Of a stretch of 64,000 nucleotides of DNA, positions 52,138-59,963 are shown one piece after another; the stretch's first letter is position 1, and the number at the start of each line of letters is the position of its first letter. The translations under genes were made by a program, and so were the position numbers. The notes beneath the pieces are model-generated. The model was not told the DNA's origin and did no database searches. It was given only the letters and a program-made list of their open reading frames with translations. The stretch is from Bacteroidetes bacterium UBA4416. Lineage in GTDB: Bacteria > Bacteroidota > Bacteroidia > B-17B0 > Aurantibacillaceae. The stretch spans positions 97,568-161,567 of the forward strand of contig DGQK01000051.1 in NCBI GenBank assembly GCA_002390745.1. Direction: 5' to 3'.

Positions 52138-54489
52138 CTATACTTTCAGCGCCAGCTGGGCAACGAACATTCTTGGCGGCCTGATATCACCGGGCCTTGC
52201 CATGTACTCCACGTTAAACACATTATTCACAATGAACGACAGTTTCAGGATTTTGATCATCTGCCAGGAAGCCCTTAGATCGTGGATCCAGGTGCCGGTA
52301 TGATTTTTTTCGCGGTATTCTCTCAGGCCCGGCAGGATATAGGTAGATGGAATATCGTCGAATGCCGGCCCATATTCGTGAAGGATACTTTGTGTAAATC
52401 GCCTGTCCACATTTTCCATAAAGCTGAAATACCGTGTGCTGAAGCCCAGGGAAAATTTTTTGTAGTCGAGCTGGATGTCATTTTTAAACAAATGCCGATT
52501 CCTGTATTTCAGGATATTGGTATTCGGCAATCCGAGTGTATCCTTCAGCGGATCATAGTTAGGATCGATGGGATTGGTAAAGGTATAGCCCGTAAGCAGG
52601 CTTACATTTATGGGCCCGATCTTTCCTGCTCCCGTCAGCGTAATGTCCACACCGTTGATCTGTGCCCTGCCGATGTTCTGGGATTTGAAGCCGGCATACT
52701 GAAAATCGGTACCAAAAAAACCGGTTTTAGGGCCGTAAATATCAAAGACGAATTCCACCATTTCCTGGTACTCTGTCCAGAAACCCGCCACATCCAGGAA
52801 ACCTTTGAAGCCGGCAATGCCGAAGCCCTGTTTCACGCCTACTTCCGCGCTCCAGCCACGTTCCGGCTGCAGGTTGTAGTTGGGGTAGATCTTTAATGCG
52901 CTCACACTCGTGGCGATGTATTTTTCGGCAATGCTCGGAAAGCGGTATCCCTGGCCGAAGGAGGCGCGGATGAAGGTATATTCGAATGCCTGGTAGTTGA
53001 GCCCCGCCCTCAGCACCGGTTGAAAAGGAAGATTGTTTATTTTCGGATTGATGTAGCCGCGTGTGTAGGCCGTATCCACTTTGTAATATTCGCCGCGGAT
53101 GCCGAGCGACGTTGTGAGCTTGCCAAACTTTTTATCCAGCTGTACATAGCCTGCATAGTTGGTGCCCGTATGCCTGCCGTAGAGCGAGTCGCCCAGCACC
53201 TGTTGCTGCATGAGCACAAGGCCGCCCGTGAGTGTGAAGTTGTATTTGAAGCGTTTTTGATATTGTAGCTCCGAATAATACAGCTCGGCCCTGGCTCCCT
53301 GCCCTTTGTCGTTGGTATTAACAGTGAGAAAATACCGGGTTCTCAGGCTGAGCTTGCCTCCTTTTTTGAAAAAGTAGTTGATATAAGGATCAATATTGAA
53401 CCGTTTGTTGTCGTATTTCTGGATCGTATATCCCTGCGGGATATAAGCGGAATCTGCATTCTGCCACAGGAAGAAAAGGCCGCCCTGCGTTTGCATCATG
53501 TTCGTGTTGACGCCTGCGGCCAGCCCACGCAGCTTCCCCTGGAAATTGTAGCGCAGGTTCACATTGAGGCGGACGCGCTTTTCTGTTTCCAGGTAGCGGA
53601 AGCCATCATCGTTGTAAGCATGTCCTCCGATCACCAGGTCGAGGTTTTTTAGTTTTTGGGCATGAGAAAAGTTGACGCCCTCCTGGAATTGAGAAGTGCC
53701 TTTCCACCATTTTAATGAGCTTCTGCGGGGCGCATCGTAGCTACCGGCAAATACAGTGACCTTGGTGATGGGCTTGTCTTTGGCGTAAGCGGTGCGAAGA
53801 TTGATGGCTCCGTTGAGGGCAGAGGATCCGAACAAAGCCGATGCTGCGCCTTTGATCACTTCTACCTGCTCGAGGTTTTCCAGCGGCAGGTAATTCCATT
53901 TGATGTCGTTGGCATCCGCACTGATCATTGGCATTTCATCCACCAGCATCAGCACGCGGCTTCCCGCGCCGTAGCTAAAGCCGCTTCCTCCGCGGATGCT
54001 GGCCTGCCCGTCGGCCACGGTCACGCCGGGTACCTGGTTCATGATCATATCCAGTGAGGTTGTATTTTTATTTTCGATGAGCTGAGGCTTGATCACTTCC
54101 ATGCTCACCGTAATATCAGAGAGTTTCTGCTCGAATTTCCCGGCCGACACCACGACTTCGTCCAGGAGCTGGTTTCCTTTATCCGGGGCCATCTCAATCT
54201 CTACAAGGCTTGTGTCGTTTGCATTTACCGTGACCATTTGGGTTTGTATGGTGTAGCCCACAAGGTTACAGCTGAGTTCATAGCTTCCAGGCTCCGATTT
54301 CAACAGGAAGGAGCCATTGATGTCGGTACTGGTGCCATTGGTCTTATTCAGGATCACCGTTGCTCCCGGCAGGGCCTCCCGGTTGCTTTTGTCCTTCACA
54401 AGGCCCCGGATCACGCCCGTAGTTTGAGCATAAAGCTGGCAGGAATACAAAAACACGGCTGTTAAAATATATTTAGGGGATTTTATCAT
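52138..54489 (-). CDS. TonB-dependent outer-membrane receptor
   Basis: 783 residues from ATG 54489, with signal peptide SPKYILTAVFLYSCQLYAQ. An N-terminal carboxypeptidase-regulatory-like domain (GVIRGLVKDKSNREALPGATVIL) is followed by a plug domain (MIMNQVPGVTVADGQASIRGGSGFSYGAGSRVLMLVDEMP, EVIKGAASALFGSSALNGAINL) and a 22-strand-type barrel ending in RMFVAQLALKV. It imports a TonB-dependent ligand such as a siderophore, vitamin or metal chelate. No SusD partner is adjacent, which argues against a polysaccharide role. The extension to TTG 54516 is not favoured. Divergent from dprA. Confidence 0.93.
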   Translation of the reverse strand: MIKSPKYILTAVFLYSCQLYAQTTGVIRGLVKDKSNREALPGATVILNKTNGTSTDINGSFLLKSEPGSYELSCNLVGYTIQTQMVTVNANDTSLVEIEMAPDKGNQLLDEVVVSAGKFEQKLSDITVSMEVIKPQLIENKNTTSLDMIMNQVPGVTVADGQASIRGGSGFSYGAGSRVLMLVDEMPMISADANDIKWNYLPLENLEQVEVIKGAASALFGSSALNGAINLRTAYAKDKPITKVTVFAGSYDAPRRSSLKWWKGTSQFQEGVNFSHAQKLKNLDLVIGGHAYNDDGFRYLETEKRVRLNVNLRYNFQGKLRGLAAGVNTNMMQTQGGLFFLWQNADSAYIPQGYTIQKYDNKRFNIDPYINYFFKKGGKLSLRTRYFLTVNTNDKGQGARAELYYSELQYQKRFKYNFTLTGGLVLMQQQVLGDSLYGRHTGTNYAGYVQLDKKFGKLTTSLGIRGEYYKVDTAYTRGYINPKINNLPFQPVLRAGLNYQAFEYTFIRASFGQGYRFPSIAEKYIATSVSALKIYPNYNLQPERGWSAEVGVKQGFGIAGFKGFLDVAGFWTEYQEMVEFVFDIYGPKTGFFGTDFQYAGFKSQNIGRAQINGVDITLTGAGKIGPINVSLLTGYTFTNPIDPNYDPLKDTLGLPNTNILKYRNRHLFKNDIQLDYKKFSLGFSTRYFSFMENVDRRFTQSILHEYGPAFDDIPSTYILPGLREYREKNHTGTWIHDLRASWQMIKILKLSFIVNNVFNVEYMARPGDIRPPRMFVAQLALKV

Positions 54490-54542
54490 TATTCTGTTTA
54501 ATTTTATGATTGACAATGTAATAAATTAACATTAATTCGCAA

Positions 54543-55655
54543 ATGCAGTCCAATGAATTAACATATCAGATAGCTTTGACCCTACTGGATGGCATTGGAG
54601 ATGTTTTAGCCAAAAACCTGCTGGCATATTGTGGCAGCGCCGAGCAAATCTTTAAAACCAAAGCGGCGCATTTCGAAAAAATTCCGGGTATAGGGCCGGT
54701 GCTGGCAAAATCCATTGCCAATAACCGGGAGCTTTTTACCTGCGCGGAGAAGGAAATGCAGTTTATCCGGGACCATAATATCCGTCCGTTGTTTTTCACC
54801 GATGCGGCCTATCCCCAGCGCCTGAAACATTGCCACGACAGCCCGGTCATGCTTTATTACCGGGGAAGCGCAGACCTCAATACCGCCAGGATCGTATCGG
54901 TGGTAGGCACGCGCACGCCCTCCGCGTACGGAACGGAGCTCACGGAAAAGCTCATTGAAGACCTCTCACATTCAGGGATCATGGTGGTGAGCGGATTGGC
55001 TTACGGCATTGATATTACAGCACATAAGAAGGCGTTAAAACAGGGACTGGAAACTGTAGGAGTGTTGGCGCATGGCCTCGACAGGATCTATCCATCCACG
55101 CATGCCGGCTGTGCTTCGAAAATGGAAGTGCAGGGCGGTTTGCTCACGGAGTATATCAGCGGGACCAATCCCGATCGTGAAAACTTTCCGGCCCGCAACC
55201 GCATTGTGGCAGGCATGTGCGATGCCCTGATAGTGGTAGAATCCAAGCGGGGCGGGGGAAGCCTGATCACCGCTACCATTGCCAATGCCTACAATAAAGA
55301 TGTGTTTGCCTTTCCCGGAAGAGTAAACGATGAGCTGAGCGAAGGCTGCAATGGCCTGATCAAAAGCAATAAGGCAAGCCTGATGGAAAGTGCAGCCGAC
55401 CTGTTTTATATCATGAACTGGAATGAGCAGGCAAAGCCGGGAAAAGCTTCCGGACCGGCAGCGCCGGCCTATCAGCTGTCTTCGGATGAGCAGAAAATTG
55501 TGGATGCCTTTTCCGGTAAGCCCCGCCTGCATATCGATGAGATCTGCTATGCCACCAGCTTCCCGGCCGGTAAGGCCTCTTCCTGCTTATTGCAGCTCGA
55601 ATTTTCCAATATCGTGACTTCTTTTCCGGGCAAAATTTACGGTCTGAAAACCTGA
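54543..55655 (+). CDS. dprA: DNA-processing protein DprA
   Basis: 370 residues. The N-terminal helix-hairpin-helix/SAM-like region (LLAYCGSAEQIF, IPGIGPVLAKSI) is followed by the Rossmann-like DprA core (VGTRTPSAYG, VVSGLAYGIDITAHKKAL, FPARNRIVAGM, VVESKRGGGSLITATIANAYNKDVFAFPG). A C-terminal winged-helix domain occupies about 310-370. DprA loads RecA on incoming single-stranded DNA during natural transformation and also protects DNA. The start ATG is at 54543. Confidence 0.95.
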   Translation: MQSNELTYQIALTLLDGIGDVLAKNLLAYCGSAEQIFKTKAAHFEKIPGIGPVLAKSIANNRELFTCAEKEMQFIRDHNIRPLFFTDAAYPQRLKHCHDSPVMLYYRGSADLNTARIVSVVGTRTPSAYGTELTEKLIEDLSHSGIMVVSGLAYGIDITAHKKALKQGLETVGVLAHGLDRIYPSTHAGCASKMEVQGGLLTEYISGTNPDRENFPARNRIVAGMCDALIVVESKRGGGSLITATIANAYNKDVFAFPGRVNDELSEGCNGLIKSNKASLMESAADLFYIMNWNEQAKPGKASGPAAPAYQLSSDEQKIVDAFSGKPRLHIDEICYATSFPAGKASSCLLQLEFSNIVTSFPGKIYGLKT

Positions 55656-55708
55656 ACAAAAGGCTGTCCCGGCTGTTATGTGTTATGATTATAAATAACG
55701 TAAAATAG

Positions 55709-55738
55709 TTGTAGGCGTTAAAAAACGCTTTAAATTTG
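55709..55738 (+). promoter_or_regulatory. Promoter of the halogenase-like gene
   Basis: TTG (55709-55711), 19-base spacer and TAAATTTG (55731-55738), ending 22 bases before the ATG at 55761. Confidence 0.6.
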
Positions 55739-55760
55739 CTGACTTCTTATATTGAACATT

Positions 55761-57014
55761 ATGCAAACAAAACATGTTGATGTGCTCGTGATTGGTGCCG
55801 GCCCGGCAGGAACTGTCGCTGCAGGGATCATTCATAAATCGGGTTTGAAAGTGCATGTCGTGGAGAAAGAAAAATTTCCGCGTTTTGTGATCGGGGAAAG
55901 TCTGTTGCCGCGATGCATGGAAGCGCTGGAAGAAGCCGGACTGCTGGATGCAGTGAAAACGAAAGGATTCCAGGAAAAATTCGGAGCGAAGTTTGTGCGT
56001 GGAAAGGAATTCTGCGACTTTAATTTCCAGGAACAATTTTCCAATGGCTATAAATGGACCTGGCAAGTGCCGAGAGGGGATTTTGACAATACACTGGCCG
56101 AGGAAGTTCAACGCCAGGGTGTGCCGATAGATTTTGAAACCACGGTAACCGATATCAAATTTGAAGGGAGTGATTCGACGACTACGGTTGTCGATAAAGA
56201 CGGAAACAGCTCCCTGATCAAAGCACGTTTCATTGTAGATAGCAGCGGTTATGGCCGCGTGATCCCAAGATTATTCAATCTTGACAAGCCGAGCAACCTG
56301 CCTCCACGCAAATCCATGTTTGCCCATATCCAGGACCCGAACCGTTTGAAATATGAGGAGCCGAACAGGATTATGGTCGTAGTTCACCAACCGAAGACCT
56401 GGATCTGGGTGATTCCTTTTTCTACGGGCATTTCGTCTTTAGGCTTTGTCGGTGATCCTGAGTTTTTTGCCGATCACGCCGATAAAACACCGGAAGAGCA
56501 ATTACGTTTCCTGATCAATTCGGAGCCGCACCTGAAAGAGCGCTTCGGCGACCAGGAGTTTGTGTTCGCCCCAAAAACCCTCGAGGGCTGGAGTGTAACC
56601 ACTGAGCAGTTCTTCGGCGACGGATTTGTATTGACCGGTAATGTCACCGAATTCCTGGATCCAATGTTCTCCAGCGGTGTCACCCTGGCCACGGCATCCA
56701 GCCAGAGGGCTGCAGGCCTGGTGATCAGGCAGCTGCAAAAGGGCGAGCAGATCGACTGGAAAAAAGAATTCGTGGATCCGACCATGCAGGGTGTGGATGT
56801 GTTCAGGACATACGTCATGGGGTGGTATGACGGCACGCTTCATGATATTTTCTTTGCAAAGGAAATTAATGAAGACTTCAAGCGCCAGATCTGCTCCGTA
56901 TTGGCAGGTTATGTGTGGGATAAAGAAAACCCGTTCGTGAAAAAGCATGACCGTGCCGTGAAATCGCTGGCGGAGGTGATCCGCATCAACCGAGAACAGG
57001 AAAAAATCAAATAA
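55761..57014 (+). CDS. FAD-dependent oxidoreductase, flavin-dependent halogenase-like
   Basis: 417 residues. FAD-binding GAGPAGTVAAG lies at 12-22. The GESLLPR segment at 45-51 is typical of the tryptophan-halogenase/geranylgeranyl-reductase group. The WxWxIP motif reads WIWVIP at 214-219, and the FxDPxxSSG motif reads FLDPMFSSGV at 298-307. Lys73 in GFQEKFGAKF sits where phenolic-type halogenases have a conserved Lys. These motifs together are expected of flavin-dependent halogenases, but they are also kept in relatives with no proven halogenation. No biosynthetic cluster is adjacent. I start at ATG 55761 rather than TTG 55752. A bidirectional terminator follows. Confidence 0.85.
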   Translation: MQTKHVDVLVIGAGPAGTVAAGIIHKSGLKVHVVEKEKFPRFVIGESLLPRCMEALEEAGLLDAVKTKGFQEKFGAKFVRGKEFCDFNFQEQFSNGYKWTWQVPRGDFDNTLAEEVQRQGVPIDFETTVTDIKFEGSDSTTTVVDKDGNSSLIKARFIVDSSGYGRVIPRLFNLDKPSNLPPRKSMFAHIQDPNRLKYEEPNRIMVVVHQPKTWIWVIPFSTGISSLGFVGDPEFFADHADKTPEEQLRFLINSEPHLKERFGDQEFVFAPKTLEGWSVTTEQFFGDGFVLTGNVTEFLDPMFSSGVTLATASSQRAAGLVIRQLQKGEQIDWKKEFVDPTMQGVDVFRTYVMGWYDGTLHDIFFAKEINEDFKRQICSVLAGYVWDKENPFVKKHDRAVKSLAEVIRINREQEKIK

Positions 57015-57034
57015 TTGGTTTCCCGTATGATATT

Positions 57035-57066
57035 AAAAAGCTTCTGAGCGTTCAGGAGCTTTTTTT
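57035..57066. terminator. Bidirectional terminator between convergent genes
   Basis: AAAAAGCTTCTGA and TTCAGGAGCTTTTTT pair with one G-T-type mismatch around a short loop. A-run and T-run flanks allow use from both strands. Confidence 0.8.
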
Positions 57067-57090
57067 ATTGCAGCAATGTACATGTCTTTT

Positions 57091-57405
57091 TTAACGGCAG
57101 GCTTCCGCGCATTTCCGGCAGGCTTCCGCACAGCGTTTGCAGTGCTCCATGTGCGCATGCTTTTCACATTCTTCGGCGCATTGAGAGCAAATTTCCGCAC
57201 ATTCTTTCAGGAGATGCTTGGCATGTAAAGAGCCTCTTGCCACGAAGGCGGCGGCGGTGGCACAGATCTGGGCACAGTCCATGTCAAGTTTAACGCAGGT
57301 GCTGAGCATCTGTACGTCTTTTTCCCCGAGGCAGGCGGTGGCGCAGTGGTTGCAGGCGGCGGCGCATTCGGCCAGCAGGCTGAGCAGTGTGTTTTGAGCT
57401 GTCAT
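57091..57405 (-). CDS. Cys-rich four-helix-bundle copper-storage-type protein (DUF326/Csp)
   Basis: 104 residues with Cys repeated at helical spacing: AECAAACNHCATACLG, CVKLDMDCAQICATAAA, ECAEICSQCAEECEKHAHMEHCKRCAEACRKCAEACR. This matches the Csp/DUF326 family, whose members bind many Cu(I) ions inside a four-helix bundle. There is no signal peptide, so it resembles the cytosolic Csp3 type. Copper binding here is inferred from the Cys/His pattern. It is a single gene. Confidence 0.88.
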   Translation of the reverse strand: MTAQNTLLSLLAECAAACNHCATACLGEKDVQMLSTCVKLDMDCAQICATAAAFVARGSLHAKHLLKECAEICSQCAEECEKHAHMEHCKRCAEACRKCAEACR

Positions 57406-57473
57406 AGTTTCACGTTTTAGGATGAACTATGATCTACAAAAAACGATACCAGTACAGATCTCCTTCACACTAA

Positions 57474-57911
57474 TTATGAGTTGCGTGTTTGCAGAAAATC
57501 CTGCCATAAGGCCTCCAGCTCTTCTACCAGTTCCGGCCTGATGGAGATGCCACTAGCCTGCGGCGTCCAGAGCTGTTTTTCAAGGTTTCCGATATTCAGA
57601 ATATCGAGTGTCAGGATAGATTCTTTGGCCGGGTTCAGTATGACATCGAACTCTATCATCACCCGGTTGGCCATGTTGCCGCGGTGATTTTTTCCTAAGA
57701 ACAGATCAGAAGCAACATAACCTGATGCAAAAATTCCACGCGGCTCTGTGCCTACCACCGATAAAAAAGCCCTGTCGCCCGGTTTTACTTTTTTGCTTGC
57801 GCAACTCCAGTCCTCTTTAACGCTTTCGCCCCGTTTAAGCGCGTCAATGCACTCGCTAATCGTGTGCCATTCGTATTTCACAGGATTCCAGGCGAAAAGA
57901 TAGGTATTCAT
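57474..57911 (-). CDS. EVE/PUA-like domain protein, stand-alone
   Basis: 145 residues that read as one compact domain: MNTYLFAWNPVKYEWHTISECIDALKRGES, WSCASKKVKPGDRAFLSVVGTEPRGIFASGYV, IEFDVILNPAKESILTLDIL, WTPQASGISIRPELVEELEALW. I recall this domain from the N-termini of HNH nucleases and McrB-type proteins, where EVE/PUA-like folds read modified bases; stand-alone copies have no known role. No nuclease gene is adjacent. It lies between the Cys-rich protein and the glycosyltransferase on the same strand. Confidence 0.7.
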   Translation of the reverse strand: MNTYLFAWNPVKYEWHTISECIDALKRGESVKEDWSCASKKVKPGDRAFLSVVGTEPRGIFASGYVASDLFLGKNHRGNMANRVMIEFDVILNPAKESILTLDILNIGNLEKQLWTPQASGISIRPELVEELEALWQDFLQTRNS

Positions 57912-57942
57912 GAGGGTTATTTTATAGGTTAATTCTTAAAGA

Positions 57943-59823
57943 TTAATGAAGGAGCGACCGGTAGTAATTTGCTTTTTGATAGTTGCCCTTGCTTCTGAAA
58001 TAGCCTTCCAGTGTCTGGATCCTTATGGTATTTGCGGCATTGACGGCTACCGCTTTTTCAGAAAAATAAACTGCTTTTGCCGTGTCGCCGTTCAGAAGCG
58101 CGATCCTTACGAGGTCCGAATAAACGTTATCCGATCTCTTCTCGAAACGCGCTCCTGCCTCTCCCACACGATAGCTTTTTTCGTACTGTCCATAGTCGCT
58201 GTATAATTTCATAAGCTTTAAATAAGCAGGTATATAGTAAGGATCGTAAGCCAGCGATAAGCGGAAATTTTTTTCAGATAATTCCGGTTGCGCTGTTTTT
58301 TGGTAAATCATGCCTTTATCAAAATAAGGCCTCGGATTTGTTTTGTCTTTTTGGATGGCAGAGTCCAGCTTGCTAAAAGCGCTGACAATGTCGCCCTTAA
58401 AATAATAGAGTACGCCCAGGTTTTCCCAGGCCAGCGAATACGAAGGAACGATCCGAACCGTTTTTTCGAGATGGCCGATCGCTTTTTCAAGTTTGGCAGC
58501 ATCCCTGGTCTTTAATGCCTGTTCCGATAACAAGGCTCCGTACAATAAATTTGCCTTAGCGGATTCTTTAAGCACCGGCATATCATGCTCATAAAGAGTT
58601 TCCTTATCCTTCCATACCTTGCTTCTCTGAAAGCTTAAGCAAGCATAGCAGATCAGTATCAGCGCGTAAAGCGGATTAATGCTTAATGCGTACCTGCTTT
58701 TCAGGTAATGGAAAACCTCCTGCAGTCCGATCCCGAGGATAATGCAATAACCGAAGGAAGCCGCAAATAAAAAGCGCTCGCCCATAATTCCCGGAACAAG
58801 CCTCACGAAAAAAAGCAGGGGCGATAAGGTGAGCAGGTAAAGAGAGATGCCGAAAGCCAATGGCTTATTCTGCCGTATTTTTTTAAGAAATAACAGGATG
58901 AGCGCGATATGAACCAAAGCGCTGAGGATGCTGAGCAGGTTCAGCGGTGCAAATACATCCACATAGGCATAGCCATAATAATAAGCCAAAGGATAAGGCC
59001 ATAGCAATAAGGATAGATAACGCCAGGACAGATATAGCGGAACAGTCAGCCTTCCCGCTGCATCGATGCCAAGCACAGCGACAGGGTTTTCATACAGAAC
59101 GAGTTTCCTGTGCTGAAGCGGCAGGCCGAACTTTCTGACAAGAAAATGGATCAGCACACTCAAGGCCAGCGCCATGAACAGGTAAAGCATTTTTCTGGGA
59201 TCGGTTTTGATAAAGCCAAGGCTTAAGGGAATAAAAACAAAAAAAGGCGCAATGCTTTCCTTAGCTAAAAGAGCCAGCAGAAAAAGCAGCGGGGCGCCCA
59301 GCAGATAAAGCGTTTTTGAGGTATTGGCATAGCTGATGGCCGCATGGAATGAAAAGCTCATAAACGTAAAAGCCAAAAGCTCATCGCGGCATTTTAAATT
59401 GCAGACCACTTCGGTATGCACCGGGTGTAAGGCGAACAGCAGCATGATGCCAAGGCTTAGTTCCAAGCTGAAGCCAAACTTCGGCAGGAGCCTGAAAAAA
59501 TTGTACAGAACAAGCAGATATAAAAGAAGGTTGATGAAATGGCTTAGAAATACATGGCGGCCGGCTATTAAATATTCTACCAGAAAACTATTGAGCGAAA
59601 GCGGCCGGTAGGCGTAGCCCGATTCATCCTTGTCTACAAAGGTGTGTATGGTAAAATGGTGAAAGAATTGCTTCCATTGCGGATGCTCGAGCAACGGGCT
59701 CAGTGCATACAGCTCATCGTCAAGCGCATAGAAATTAAAAAGGGAATACGCATAAACGATAACAGTGGATAAAAGCAAAACGATTGCTGCCCTGCGTTTA
59801 TTTATGGAAAGTGATGGTATCAT
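57943..59823 (-). CDS. Polytopic GT-C glycosyltransferase-like protein with TPR repeats (TMTC-like)
   Basis: 626 residues. About ten hydrophobic helices fill residues 10-400. The first periplasmic loop carries ALDDELYAL (Asp35, Asp36), the usual place of the GT-C catalytic acidic pair. HPVHTEVVCNLKCRDEL at 133-149 is the hallmark of the TMTC group, which in animals O-mannosylates cadherins. The C-terminal ~220 residues form TPR repeats (LAWENLGVLYYFKGDIVSAFSKLDSAI). It could glycosylate surface proteins, which would fit the adhesin-rich neighbourhood; that is inference. Confidence 0.8.
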   Translation of the reverse strand: MIPSLSINKRRAAIVLLLSTVIVYAYSLFNFYALDDELYALSPLLEHPQWKQFFHHFTIHTFVDKDESGYAYRPLSLNSFLVEYLIAGRHVFLSHFINLLLYLLVLYNFFRLLPKFGFSLELSLGIMLLFALHPVHTEVVCNLKCRDELLAFTFMSFSFHAAISYANTSKTLYLLGAPLLFLLALLAKESIAPFFVFIPLSLGFIKTDPRKMLYLFMALALSVLIHFLVRKFGLPLQHRKLVLYENPVAVLGIDAAGRLTVPLYLSWRYLSLLLWPYPLAYYYGYAYVDVFAPLNLLSILSALVHIALILLFLKKIRQNKPLAFGISLYLLTLSPLLFFVRLVPGIMGERFLFAASFGYCIILGIGLQEVFHYLKSRYALSINPLYALILICYACLSFQRSKVWKDKETLYEHDMPVLKESAKANLLYGALLSEQALKTRDAAKLEKAIGHLEKTVRIVPSYSLAWENLGVLYYFKGDIVSAFSKLDSAIQKDKTNPRPYFDKGMIYQKTAQPELSEKNFRLSLAYDPYYIPAYLKLMKLYSDYGQYEKSYRVGEAGARFEKRSDNVYSDLVRIALLNGDTAKAVYFSEKAVAVNAANTIRIQTLEGYFRSKGNYQKANYYRSLLH

Positions 59824-59936
59824 TTAAGGCCTTTTTTACAGGCTATTTTAAGGGGTAAAATAAGTAAAAACCCTTAAGAGAGGAATAAAATGAATGTTTT
59901 TTACATGAAATTAAGCTGATTCATTCGAAAAAGGCC

Positions 59937-59944
59937 TATTTTTG
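59937..59944 (+). promoter_or_regulatory. Putative -7 element of the window-end adhesin
   Basis: TATTTTTG, 20 bases before the TTG start at 59964. Confidence 0.5.
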
Positions 59945-59963
59945 ATTTGTTATTGTCCCGAAC

